A DNA stretch of 64,000 nucleotides from Rhodococcus rhodochrous (GTDB lineage: Bacteria; Actinomycetota; Actinomycetes; Mycobacteriales; Mycobacteriaceae), in assembly GCF_014854695.1 (NCBI RefSeq), contig NZ_CP027557.1, positions 2,604,001-2,668,000 on the forward strand, written 5' to 3'. Positions within the stretch are counted from its first letter, which is position 1, and every line of letters starts with the position of its first letter. The notes under the pieces were generated by a model, which saw only the letters and a program-made list of their open reading frames with translations, did no database searches and was not told where the DNA came from. This document shows positions 15,789 to 24,192 of the stretch, one piece after another. A program made the position numbers and the translations under genes.

Positions 15789-17650
15789 TGACCGACACCC
15801 TCACGACGCACGCTCCCGGCGCTGCGCCGTCCCGCCTGACCCACACCCTCGACGCGATCGACGCCGCCACCCCCGGCCGCGGCATCCTCGACGAAGGTTC
15901 CAAGCGCGAGATCCGCCGCGCATCCCTCACCGCGGTCTGCGTGCCCGGTTACCTCACCCCCTTCGGGTCCCGCGAGATGCCGGTGGCACGTGGCTGGGGT
16001 TCCGGTGGCCTGCAGGTCACGCTCGGTCTGGTGACCGCCGACGACGTCGTCAAGGTCATCGACCAGGGTGACGACGACGGCGTCAACGCCACCAACCTGC
16101 GCCGCCTCATCGAGGACAGCGAGAAGTGCGCGAGCACCAAGGACACCCGTGAGGCGACGATCATCCAGTCGCGTCACCGGATCCCCGAGGAACCGATGGG
16201 GGAGGACCAGATCCTCGTCCTGCAGGTCCCCAACTCCGAACCTCTTCGCGCCGTGCAGAAGTCCGTCACCGAGTGCGCGCGCATGCACGCCGAGGCCGAC
16301 TACTCGATGATGTGGGTGAGCCTCTACGAGGACCTCGTCCGCAACGGCGTCATCACCAAGACCACCGGCTACCCGGTGCTCGTCAACGGCCGCTACGTGA
16401 TGATCACCTCGCCCATCCCGCGCTGGGACGTGCCGCAGCTTCACGACTCGCCGTTCCTGACGCTGCTGGGTGCGGGTCGTGAGAAGCGCATCTTCGCCGT
16501 CCCCCCCTACACCGACGTGCGCCCGCTGACGTTCGACGACGTGCCGTTCGAGGTGGAGGGTTCGAAGGATCAGCAGTGCGAGCGGTGCGGTTCCACCGAC
16601 ACCTTCCTCGTCGAAGCCGCCCCCGGCCGCATGATGTGCAGTGACGTCGAGTGGTGCACCCGCGTCACCGACGCCGACGTCGACCTCGACCGGCACGCGA
16701 ACAACGCCCCGCTGCAGTACCTGCCCGATCCGCAGCGTCGCGTCCGCGTCGCCGCGGCCGCCGATCACCGCGACCCGAAGGAACTCGTCGACCGGCCCGT
16801 CCCGGCCCATGCCGAAGGCTGGACGCTCGCCGTCCGCGGAGTCGGCAAGGTGCACGGCCCCGGTGGCGCCGACGCAGTTCCCGGCACCGGACCCGAGGCC
16901 GGCACGGCCATCAGTCCCCGTACCGGAGCGGTCGTCGCGGCATGGGACGTCAGCTTCGACGTCGCACCCGGTGAGGCACTCGGCATCATCGGCGAATCCG
17001 GATCCGGCAAGTCGACCGTGCTGCGCTGCCTCATCGGCGACGAGAAGGCCACGGCCGGTTCGATGTTCCTGACCACGCTCGACGAGGGCCGCACCGACGT
17101 GTTCACCCTCGACGACACCGAGCGTCGTGCTCTGCGGATCGACACCCTGGGGCTGGTCCACCAGAACCCCGCCGACGGACTCACCATGACGGTGTCGGCC
17201 GGTGGCAACATCGCCGAGCGGCTCACCGCGGCGGGCTGGCGCAACTACTACGAGATCCGCGACCGCGCCGCCTATCTGCTCGAGAAGGTCGAAGTTCCCC
17301 TCGACCGCATGGACGATCCGGTCCACACCTTCTCCGGCGGTATGCGCCAGCGCGTGCAGATCGCCAAGGCCCTCGCCACCGACCCGCGGGTGCTGCTGCT
17401 CGACGAGCCCACCACCGGTCTCGACGCCTCCGTCGCCGCGGGTGTGCTCGACCTGCTGCGCAACCTGCTCGCCGAACGCGACACCGCAGCCGTGGTGGTC
17501 AGCCACGACTTCGCGGTCATCGAAGCGCTCACCGACCGCACGCTGGTGATGAACGTGGGACGCGCCGTCGAAACCGGCCTCACCGACCAGCTGTTCCAGG
17601 ACCCACACCACCCCTACACCCAGCGGCTCGTCGCCGCCGCCCGGAGATGA
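15788..17650 (+). CDS. PhnJ-PhnK fusion: radical-SAM C-P lyase joined to its ABC ATPase
   Basis: One uninterrupted 620-residue frame. Residues 1 to about 330 are PhnJ, the Fe4S4/SAM enzyme that cleaves the carbon-phosphorus bond. Its Cys264-x2-Cys267, Cys284 and Cys290 match the E. coli cluster Cys residues and the catalytic Cys272 (same six-residue step between the last two). Residues about 345-620 are PhnK: Walker A GESGSGKST at 402-410, FSGGMRQRVQ from 515, then LLLDEPTTGLD. A linker rich in Gly, Pro and Ala joins them. In E. coli PhnK docks on PhnJ of the core, so the fusion fixes a known contact. No stop, frameshift or internal ribosome site is visible at the joint. The name phnJK would describe it. 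Confidence 0.93.
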   Translation: MTDTLTTHAPGAAPSRLTHTLDAIDAATPGRGILDEGSKREIRRASLTAVCVPGYLTPFGSREMPVARGWGSGGLQVTLGLVTADDVVKVIDQGDDDGVNATNLRRLIEDSEKCASTKDTREATIIQSRHRIPEEPMGEDQILVLQVPNSEPLRAVQKSVTECARMHAEADYSMMWVSLYEDLVRNGVITKTTGYPVLVNGRYVMITSPIPRWDVPQLHDSPFLTLLGAGREKRIFAVPPYTDVRPLTFDDVPFEVEGSKDQQCERCGSTDTFLVEAAPGRMMCSDVEWCTRVTDADVDLDRHANNAPLQYLPDPQRRVRVAAAADHRDPKELVDRPVPAHAEGWTLAVRGVGKVHGPGGADAVPGTGPEAGTAISPRTGAVVAAWDVSFDVAPGEALGIIGESGSGKSTVLRCLIGDEKATAGSMFLTTLDEGRTDVFTLDDTERRALRIDTLGLVHQNPADGLTMTVSAGGNIAERLTAAGWRNYYEIRDRAAYLLEKVEVPLDRMDDPVHTFSGGMRQRVQIAKALATDPRVLLLDEPTTGLDASVAAGVLDLLRNLLAERDTAAVVVSHDFAVIEALTDRTLVMNVGRAVETGLTDQLFQDPHHPYTQRLVAAARR

Positions 17651-18396
17651 CCATGCAGACCACACCTGTTCTGACCGTGCGCGACCTGCGAAAGTCGTTC
17701 ACCCTCCACACCATCGACGGACGGAAGGTGACGTCGCTGCACGGCGTCGACCTCGACGTGGCCGCCGGCGAGCACGTGGCGCTCGCCGGGCCGTCCGGTG
17801 CAGGAAAGTCCAGCTTCCTGCGCTGCGTGCACCGCAGCTACCTGCCCGACTCCGGATCCGTCGTGCTGCACACCGACGACGGCCCGGTCGAACTCACCGA
17901 CCTGCCCGACCGGGAGATGGCCCGCCTCCGCGGCCGCGAACTCGGTTACGTCTCCCAGTTCCTGTCGGCGCCGCCGCGCACCGCACCGCTCGAGGTGGTG
18001 GCATCCGCCGCTCGTCGCCGCGGGATGAGCCGCACCGAGGCCCGCGACGCCGCCGCGGAGTCGCTGAAGCGCCTGGCCCTCGACGAGGCACTGTGGGACG
18101 TCGACTGCAGCGTCCTGTCGGGCGGTGAACGTCAGCGTGTGAACATCGCCGCGGGCACCGTGCACCCGCCGCGCCTGCTGCTGCTCGATGAACCGGTCTC
18201 GGCGCTCGACCCCGTCAACCGGGAGCGCGCCCTGGAGCTGATCGCCTCGCTGTCCGCCTCCGGCGTCGCCGTTCTCGCGGTCTTCCACGACATCGACGCC
18301 ATGCACCGCCTCGCCACCCGTGTCGTCCGGTTCGCGGACGGTGACATCGCCGAAATCGGTCCCCCCGCCGACGTATTGGGAGCACACGCAGCATGA
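17647..18396 (+). CDS. phnL: C-P lyase ABC-type ATPase PhnL
   Basis: A 249-residue ABC ATPase with no transmembrane partner, needed with PhnGHI for the first step of phosphonate breakdown. It has GPSGAGKSS with Lys54, LSGGERQRVNIA and LLLLDEPVSALD. PhnL is known to stack with PhnK on the core complex. The ATG at 17647 overlaps the phnJ-phnK stop, and its stop overlaps the phnM start, so stoichiometry is set by coupled translation. Confidence 0.92.
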   Translation: MTMQTTPVLTVRDLRKSFTLHTIDGRKVTSLHGVDLDVAAGEHVALAGPSGAGKSSFLRCVHRSYLPDSGSVVLHTDDGPVELTDLPDREMARLRGRELGYVSQFLSAPPRTAPLEVVASAARRRGMSRTEARDAAAESLKRLALDEALWDVDCSVLSGGERQRVNIAAGTVHPPRLLLLDEPVSALDPVNRERALELIASLSASGVAVLAVFHDIDAMHRLATRVVRFADGDIAEIGPPADVLGAHAA

Positions 18397-19631
18397 CCGG
18401 AATCGAACTCGCCCCCGAGACCACCGACGCGCTGCCCTGGACGTTGCAGCGCGCACCGCAGAACTACGTGATCGGGCACGTGCGGGCCGTGCTGCCCGAC
18501 CGGGTCCTCGACGACGCCCGCATCGTGGTGCGCGACGGTCGTATCGCCGAGGTCGGCCCGTCGGTGCCCGGTGTCCGCGCCGACGTCGACGGCGGGGGAC
18601 TGCTGTGCCTGCCCGGGCTCGTCGACGTGCACTCCGACGGCCTCGAGAAGGAACGGATGCCGCGACCCGGCGTCGAACTGCCCTGGTCGTTCGCGCTCAT
18701 GTCGTTCGAGGGCAAGGTTCGCGCCGCCGGCGTGACCACGGTCTTCCACGGCGCGTCGTTCTCCGACCGGGCCACCGCGACGTCGGGCCGCAGCGTGCAC
18801 GTCGCGCAACGCATGTGCGAGTCCATCGAGCAGTGGTCGCTGCGCGAGACCGACTGCGGGCTCGTCGACCACCGGGTACTGCACCGCCTGGACGTCCGGT
18901 CGGAGGCCGGGTTCGAGGCCATGCGTGCCGAATTCGAGCGGCTCGTCGCCACCGGTGCGGTCACCACCGAAACGCCCGCGGTGATCTCGCACGAGGACCA
19001 CACCCCCGGCATCGGGCAGTACGCGGACCGCGCCTACTACGAGAATCACATCGCAGGTGTTCGCGGCATCTCCGCGGAGGCCGCCCGCGCCTACGTCGAC
19101 GAACTGGCAGCCGAACGCGAAGCCAACGCCGGCATCCGCGACACGACGATGGGCTGGCTCGCCGAGCAGTCCCGTACCGGGCTCGTCCGCATCTTCGGGC
19201 ACGACCCCGAGTCGGCCGTGGAGATCGCCGACCTCGCTGCGCGCGGCGGCAACGTCGCCGAGTTCCCCACGACGGTGGAGGCGGCACGAGAGGCGCGGGA
19301 TCGCGGGATGTCGGTGGTCATGGGCGGACCGAACGTGCTGCGCGGGAAGTCGCATTCCGGCAACGTGTCCGCCGGTGAGCTGGCCGACCTGGGACTGGTG
19401 ACCGCGCTGGCGTCGGATTACCTTCCGTCGTCGCTGCTGGGTGCAGCGTTCGTCCTCGCCGAGCGGGGGATGGGCCTTCCGGCCGCCGTCGCGCTGGTCA
19501 CCAGTGGCCCTGCCACGGCCGTGGGGCTCGCCGACCGAGGGGCTCTCGACGCAGGTCAGCGCGCTGATCTGGTGCTCGTCGCCGTCGAGCACGGGCATCC
19601 CGTCACCCGCGCCGTGCTGCGCGCGGTGTGA
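18393..19631 (+). CDS. phnM: Ribose-phosphonate triphosphate diphosphohydrolase PhnM
   Basis: A 412-residue amidohydrolase-superfamily enzyme that removes pyrophosphate from alpha-D-ribose 1-alkylphosphonate 5-triphosphate, giving the 5-phosphate used by PhnJ. Metal-binding elements are visible: LVDVHSDGLEK (His-x-Asp motif; usually HTDN), DHRVLHRLD, IFGHDPES and ASDYLPSSLL (last catalytic Asp). GGPNVLRGKSHSGNVSA is a strong family signature. It ends the first phn transcription block. phnD begins 125 bases later behind its own control region. Confidence 0.92.
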   Translation: MTGIELAPETTDALPWTLQRAPQNYVIGHVRAVLPDRVLDDARIVVRDGRIAEVGPSVPGVRADVDGGGLLCLPGLVDVHSDGLEKERMPRPGVELPWSFALMSFEGKVRAAGVTTVFHGASFSDRATATSGRSVHVAQRMCESIEQWSLRETDCGLVDHRVLHRLDVRSEAGFEAMRAEFERLVATGAVTTETPAVISHEDHTPGIGQYADRAYYENHIAGVRGISAEAARAYVDELAAEREANAGIRDTTMGWLAEQSRTGLVRIFGHDPESAVEIADLAARGGNVAEFPTTVEAAREARDRGMSVVMGGPNVLRGKSHSGNVSAGELADLGLVTALASDYLPSSLLGAAFVLAERGMGLPAAVALVTSGPATAVGLADRGALDAGQRADLVLVAVEHGHPVTRAVLRAV

Positions 19632-19671
19632 TCCGAATTACCGCACAAGGCGTACGGATCGTCGCTCGGGC

Positions 19672-19726
19672 GAGATGAACGGTTCATCTCCAGTTCGATA
19701 CCCGGATACACCATGCAGACAGTCTG
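19672..19726 (+). promoter_or_regulatory. phnD control region: 19-bp palindrome and PHO-box-like direct repeat
   Basis: GAGATGAAC (19672-19680) and GTTCATCTC (19682-19690) form a perfect palindrome around one base. The right arm also begins an 11-base-spaced direct repeat, GTTCATC (19682) and GTTCGAT (19693), in the style of PhoP/RegX3 PHO boxes. A further palindrome CAGAC-A-GTCTG is at 19716-19726. In M. smegmatis phnDCE is controlled by both SenX3-RegX3 and PhnF, so dual control by phosphate starvation and PhnF is a reasonable reading. Confidence 0.5.
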
Positions 19727-19756
19727 AACGCGACGCCCCGACAAGGAGTTCTTCCC

Positions 19757-20722
19757 ATGCGTATTCGTTCATCACGTTCCCTGACGGCTGCCGCCGTGGC
19801 CGCCGCCGCGGCGCTCGCCCTCTCCGCCTGCGGGTCGAGCGCCGACGAGGACAACTCCGCCGGCGGCACGTCCGTCGGTGACGGCGCCCCCGACACCCTG
19901 GTGATCGCCGCCATCCCCAGCGAGGAGAGCTCCAGTCTCCAGCAGCAGTTCGCGCTGGTGCAGAAGGTCATCGAGGACGAGACCGGCCTGAAGACCGAAT
20001 TCCAGAATGCCACCGACTACGCCGCTGTCATCGAGGCGCAGCGCGCAGGAAAGGTGCACATCGGCCACTACGGCCCGTTCTCCTACGTCACGGCACGGGA
20101 CAGCGGTGTGCCCGTGCAGCCTCTCGCGAGCTTCGCCGATGCCCCCGACGAGAAGCCCGGCTACCAGTCGTACGCGATCGTGCCTGCCGGTTCCGACATC
20201 CGCTCGCTCGAAGACTTCCGTGGCAAGACGGTGTGCTTCGTCGACCCCACCTCCACATCCGGCTACCTGTATCCCTCGGCCGGTCTCATCGAGGCCGGAA
20301 TCGACCCGGAGAACGACGTCACCCCGGTCTTCGCCGGCGGTCACGACGCGTCGGCGCTCGCCGTGAAGAGCGGCCAGTGCGACGCGGGCTTCGCGTTCGA
20401 CACGATGGTCACCGAGACCCTCGTGAAGAAGGGCGATCTCGCCGAAGGTGACCTCGACGTCGTCTGGGAATCCGAGACCATCGCGTCCAGCCCGACCGCG
20501 GTGCTGAGCACTCTGCCGCAGGACCTCGTCGACCAGCTCAGCGACATCTTCCAGAACAAGCTCAACCGTCCGGCGCTCGTCGAGGCCGGCTACTGCAGCA
20601 CCGCGGAGGAGTGCGAACTGCCGGAGAGCGCCGAGTACGGATACATCCCGGTGACCGACGACGTCTACGACGGCGTCCGCAAAGTCTGCGAGATCACCCA
20701 GTCGCCGTCCTGCGCGAGCTGA
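19757..20722 (+). CDS. phnD: Phosphonate ABC transporter substrate-binding lipoprotein PhnD
   Basis: A 321-residue periplasmic-type binding protein anchored as a lipoprotein. A short signal peptide ends in LSAC with the lipidated Cys at residue 25, followed by a Gly/Ser/Asp linker. The family core includes VIAAIPSEESSSLQQQF, GPFSYVTARDSG, KTVCFVDPTSTSGYLYPSAGLIEAG and GQCDAGFAFDTMV. It captures phosphonates or phosphite for PhnC-PhnE. AAGGAG ten bases before the ATG supports this start. phnC follows 32 bases downstream. Confidence 0.92.
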   Translation: MRIRSSRSLTAAAVAAAAALALSACGSSADEDNSAGGTSVGDGAPDTLVIAAIPSEESSSLQQQFALVQKVIEDETGLKTEFQNATDYAAVIEAQRAGKVHIGHYGPFSYVTARDSGVPVQPLASFADAPDEKPGYQSYAIVPAGSDIRSLEDFRGKTVCFVDPTSTSGYLYPSAGLIEAGIDPENDVTPVFAGGHDASALAVKSGQCDAGFAFDTMVTETLVKKGDLAEGDLDVVWESETIASSPTAVLSTLPQDLVDQLSDIFQNKLNRPALVEAGYCSTAEECELPESAEYGYIPVTDDVYDGVRKVCEITQSPSCAS

Positions 20723-20754
20723 CCCCACGAACCCCGACCCTCTTGGAGCCCGAC

Positions 20755-21576
20755 ATGACCGACTCCGATCATTCGCGCCTCGGCGCATCCATCGACAAGA
20801 TCCTCCGGCCCACCATCTCGCTCAGCGGCGTCACGAAGCAGTTCGGTCCCGATCTGCGGGCGCTCGACGACGTGTCGCTCGAGGTGTACCCGGGTGAAGT
20901 TGTCGCGCTCCTGGGCCTGTCGGGCTCCGGAAAATCCACCCTGCTGCGTCTGCTCGACGGCCTGCACCTGCCCACCTCGGGCACGGTGCAGGTTCTCGGC
21001 CAGGACGTCGGCACCGCCCGCGGACGAGAACTTCGGGCGTTGCGCCGCAAGGTCGGTTTCGTCTTCCAGCAGTTCCATCTCGTCGGGAACATGACGGTGC
21101 TCGAGAACGTGTGCACCGGCGCCCTCGGGTCGCTGCGCGGCCCGCGCTTCGGGCTGATGAGCTATCCGAAGTCGGTGCGGCTCGCCGCGATGGAACAACT
21201 CGACCGTGTGGGCCTCGCCGACCGTCCGTTCCAGCGCGCCGACACCCTCTCCGGGGGCCAGCAGCAGCGAGTCGCCGTGGCCCGCGCACTCATCCAGAAG
21301 CCGCGCATCCTGCTCGCCGACGAACCGGTCGCCTCCCTCGATCCGGAATCCTCGGCTCAGGTGATGGCCTTGATCTCCCGCATCGCGTCGGAGGATTCGC
21401 TGACCGTGGTGTGCAGTCTGCACCAGGTCGACCTCGCGTTGTCGTGGGGACATCGACTCGTCGGATTGCGCGGCGGCTCACTGGTTCTCGACAAGCCGGT
21501 CTCGCAGATCGACAAGAACGAGACGATGTCGATCTACTCGGCCGTCGAACCGGTCTCCGTCGGACAGCCGGTGTAG
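20755..21576 (+). CDS. phnC: Phosphonate ABC transporter ATPase PhnC
   Basis: A 273-residue importer ATPase with LLGLSGSGKSTLLR (Walker A), the family-typical FVFQQFHLVGNMTVLENV, TLSGGQQQRVAVARAL (signature) and LLADEPVASLDP (Walker B). The open frame extends upstream into phnD, but the ATG at 20755 with TTGGAGC just before it is the natural start. It pairs with the fused PhnE permease and the PhnD lipoprotein encoded on either side. Confidence 0.92.
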   Translation: MTDSDHSRLGASIDKILRPTISLSGVTKQFGPDLRALDDVSLEVYPGEVVALLGLSGSGKSTLLRLLDGLHLPTSGTVQVLGQDVGTARGRELRALRRKVGFVFQQFHLVGNMTVLENVCTGALGSLRGPRFGLMSYPKSVRLAAMEQLDRVGLADRPFQRADTLSGGQQQRVAVARALIQKPRILLADEPVASLDPESSAQVMALISRIASEDSLTVVCSLHQVDLALSWGHRLVGLRGGSLVLDKPVSQIDKNETMSIYSAVEPVSVGQPV

Positions 21577-21583
21577 CGCCTCC

Positions 21584-23314
21584 ATGACTCTTCTGACCAA
21601 CCCACCGCGCTCGACGCTGCCACGCCCGACGTGGCAGACGGTGAGCGTGAACGTCATCCTGTTCGGCCTGTTCGCCGCGTCCCTGTGGGCGGTGGCGGAC
21701 CTGAAGATCAATGTGGCCACGATCATCGACAGTGCCGACAATGCGGTGAGTTTCGTCGGGCGCATCTTCCCGCTCGACTTCCCGCCGATCGGCGAACTCG
21801 TCACGATGACGGCACAGACCCTCGGCATCGTGCTCCTCGCGACGGTGCTGTCGGTGATACTCAGCATGTTCGTGGCCCTCGCTGCGGCCCACAACACCAC
21901 CCCCGGCACGGCGCTGCGCTGGGGTGCCCGTGCGATCATCGTCGTCACCCGCACCATTCCCGAACTCGTGCTGGCGATCCTGTTCCTGCGGTTGTTCGGA
22001 CTCGGAGCGGTCGCCGGCATTCTCGCGCTCGGCCTGCACTCGATCGGCATGGTCGGCAAGCTCTATGCGGATGCGATCGAGGACACCGACCCCGGACCCC
22101 GCGATGCACTGCGTGCGGCCGGTGCGTCATGGTGGCAGCAGATCGTGGGCGGAGTGTTCCCGCAGGCCATGCCGGCCTTCGTCGCCACCGCCCTGCACCG
22201 TTTCGACATCAACCTGCGCGCGTCGGTCATCCTCGGATACGTCGGCGTCAGCGGCATCGGCCTCGAACTGTCGGGTGCGTTGCGCACCATGAACTATCAG
22301 CGCGGCATGGCGCTGGCGCTGTTCGTCGTCGCACTGTGCATCGTCGTCGAACTCATCTCCGGAGCGCTGCGGAAGATGGTGCTCGGCGATCAGGCACCGG
22401 CACACCGCACCATCTGGACGCGGATGCGCGAGAAGGTCGCCACCGCGCAGAACGGCTGGCTCGACCGCGGCGCCGCAGCCACTTCCGAGGCCCGGGCACG
22501 CACGGCCGCCGCCCGCACCGCCGACGGAAACTACCGGGTCAGCCCGCCGTGGACCGGCGAACGTATCCGCCGCACGATCTACGTGGTGCTCTTCGCACTC
22601 GCGCTCGTGTTCGCGACGTGGGGTGCGCAGATCGACCTGTCGCGCATGGCCGACGGTTTCGGCTCCATGTTCAACACCCTGTCGCTGTTCTTCCCGCCCG
22701 GTACCGGCGGCATCGGGTCGGAACTGTGGGAGCAGCTGCTCGTCACCGTCCAGATCGCTCTGGCCGCAACGTTCATCGGTCTGGTGGTCGCGGTCCCCGT
22801 CGGCCTGCTCGCCGCCCGCAACGTCGCACCGACGCCGGGCATCGCCAAAGGCTTCCGTATCTTCATCGTCGCGGTCCGCGGCATCCCCGACCTGATCTTC
22901 GCGATCATCGTCATCGTCGTCACCGGTCTCGGTGCCACCGCCGGCGCGATCGCCTTGTCCGTCGGTGCCATCGGACTGCTGTCCAAACTGATCGCCGACT
23001 CGGTGGAGGAAACCGACGTGCGCGTTCAGCAGGCGGTACTGGCCGGTGGCGCCACCCGGATGCAGGTGCTCATCGGTGCGACCGTCCGCCAGTCGGGCCC
23101 CGCGATCGTCGCACACATCTTCTATCAGCTCGACAGCAACATCCGCGCCGCAACGCTTCTCGGCGTCGTCGGCGCGGGCGGTATCGGCTTCTATCTCATG
23201 AATGCCGCGCGGGTGATGCAGTTCGACGTCGTGACCATGGTCGTCGTGATGATCTTCGTGGTTGTCATGGCGGTCGAAGGGCTCGCGATATGGGTGCGCC
23301 GCGCCATTTCGTAA
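21584..23314 (+). CDS. phnE: Double-length phosphonate ABC permease (two PhnE modules fused)
   Basis: A 576-residue membrane protein made of two homologous PhnE halves. Each half has about five or six transmembrane spans and its own cytoplasmic EAA-type coupling helix: EDTDPGPRDALRAAGASWWQ in the first, EETDVRVQQAVLAGGATRMQ in the second, each followed by an R-A-S/A-x-L-G-x-V-G-x-x-GIG segment. A hydrophilic linker of about 60 residues joins them. A usual importer needs two permease subunits; here one polypeptide can supply both. It begins seven bases after the phnC stop. Confidence 0.92.
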   Translation: MTLLTNPPRSTLPRPTWQTVSVNVILFGLFAASLWAVADLKINVATIIDSADNAVSFVGRIFPLDFPPIGELVTMTAQTLGIVLLATVLSVILSMFVALAAAHNTTPGTALRWGARAIIVVTRTIPELVLAILFLRLFGLGAVAGILALGLHSIGMVGKLYADAIEDTDPGPRDALRAAGASWWQQIVGGVFPQAMPAFVATALHRFDINLRASVILGYVGVSGIGLELSGALRTMNYQRGMALALFVVALCIVVELISGALRKMVLGDQAPAHRTIWTRMREKVATAQNGWLDRGAAATSEARARTAAARTADGNYRVSPPWTGERIRRTIYVVLFALALVFATWGAQIDLSRMADGFGSMFNTLSLFFPPGTGGIGSELWEQLLVTVQIALAATFIGLVVAVPVGLLAARNVAPTPGIAKGFRIFIVAVRGIPDLIFAIIVIVVTGLGATAGAIALSVGAIGLLSKLIADSVEETDVRVQQAVLAGGATRMQVLIGATVRQSGPAIVAHIFYQLDSNIRAATLLGVVGAGGIGFYLMNAARVMQFDVVTMVVVMIFVVVMAVEGLAIWVRRAIS

Positions 23315-23342
23315 CCACCACAACTACGACCCGGAGTTTCAC

Positions 23343-24137
23343 GTGACCATTATCGAAGCGGCCCGGACCGCTGCCACCGGCATCCTCACCGCCACCGCCG
23401 ACGCCGCAACCGCTGCCTACCGCGACGCGGTGCGTACCTACTCGCGGGAGAAGCTTCGTTCGGTGGCCATGGTGGGTGCCGACGGCACCGACACCATGTT
23501 CGTCGACGTGCTGGTGGAGGACGCGATCATCGGTGCCGCCACCGCTGCGGGCGCGAACATCCTGTCGGAGGAGCGCGGCTTCGTCGACGTGGGTTCGGCG
23601 ATCACGCTGGTCGTCGACCCCGTGGACGGATCCGCGAATGCCGCAGCGGGCATCCCGCTGGCCTGCTTCAGTGCAGCGGTCGTCGTCGACGGGGAGTTCA
23701 CCGAGGCGATGACGTCGTGGCTGCACACCGACGAACGATGGTGGGCGTCGCGCACGGCATCGGAGTACCGGACGAGCGGCTGCACGTCGCTCGACAGGGC
23801 GGCGGTGTCGATGCTGCGTCCGCACGAACGCAACCGCGACGCCTGGTGGCGGGTCGCATCGGCCGCGACCCGCATCCGCATCCTCAGCTGCAGCACCCTG
23901 GAATCGGTGTTCGTGGCGACGGGTGCGTCGGATGCCTTCGTCGACGCCGGCAGCGACACGCATCGCCTCATGGACATCGCCGCGGCCGTGGTTCTCGTCG
24001 AGGCGTCCGGTGGTGCGGTGATCGACGCCTACGATCGGCCCGTCGAGTTCGATACGGACCTGACGAAACGGTGGAGCGGGATCGTCGCGTCCACTCCCGA
24101 CCTGGCGGAAGAGTTGCGGGCCGCCATTGCCGGGTGA
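23343..24137 (+). CDS. Inositol-monophosphatase-like sugar phosphatase at the end of the phn cluster
   Basis: A 264-residue member of the metal-dependent inositol monophosphatase/FBPase superfamily. The three metal-site motifs are recognisable: SEERG (acidic pair), VVDPVDGSAN (DPxDG motif with Ser instead of the common Thr), and DTHRLMDIAAAVVLVEASGG (the WDxAAG-type motif). It starts at a GTG 28 bases after phnE and so is probably co-transcribed. No phnP or phnN is in the cluster, so this enzyme may process a ribose phosphate made by C-P lyase; that role is an inference. A general phosphate-salvage role is also possible. Confidence 0.85.
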   Translation: MTIIEAARTAATGILTATADAATAAYRDAVRTYSREKLRSVAMVGADGTDTMFVDVLVEDAIIGAATAAGANILSEERGFVDVGSAITLVVDPVDGSANAAAGIPLACFSAAVVVDGEFTEAMTSWLHTDERWWASRTASEYRTSGCTSLDRAAVSMLRPHERNRDAWWRVASAATRIRILSCSTLESVFVATGASDAFVDAGSDTHRLMDIAAAVVLVEASGGAVIDAYDRPVEFDTDLTKRWSGIVASTPDLAEELRAAIAG

Positions 24138-24172
24138 TCCCGGTCGGGATACCGGCGGCTACATGTGGCTGC
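24130..24172. terminator. Possible convergent terminator after the phn cluster
   Basis: CCGGG-TGAT-CCCGG (24130-24143) overlaps the stop codon of the phosphatase gene, and a near-perfect 18-bp palindrome (GCGGCTACA/TGTGGCTGC, 24155-24172) follows. Either could end the converging phn and Mur-ligase transcripts. Stems are short and there is no T run. Confidence 0.35.
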
Positions 24173-24192
24173 AACCGTGGTCACCGAGCGGA

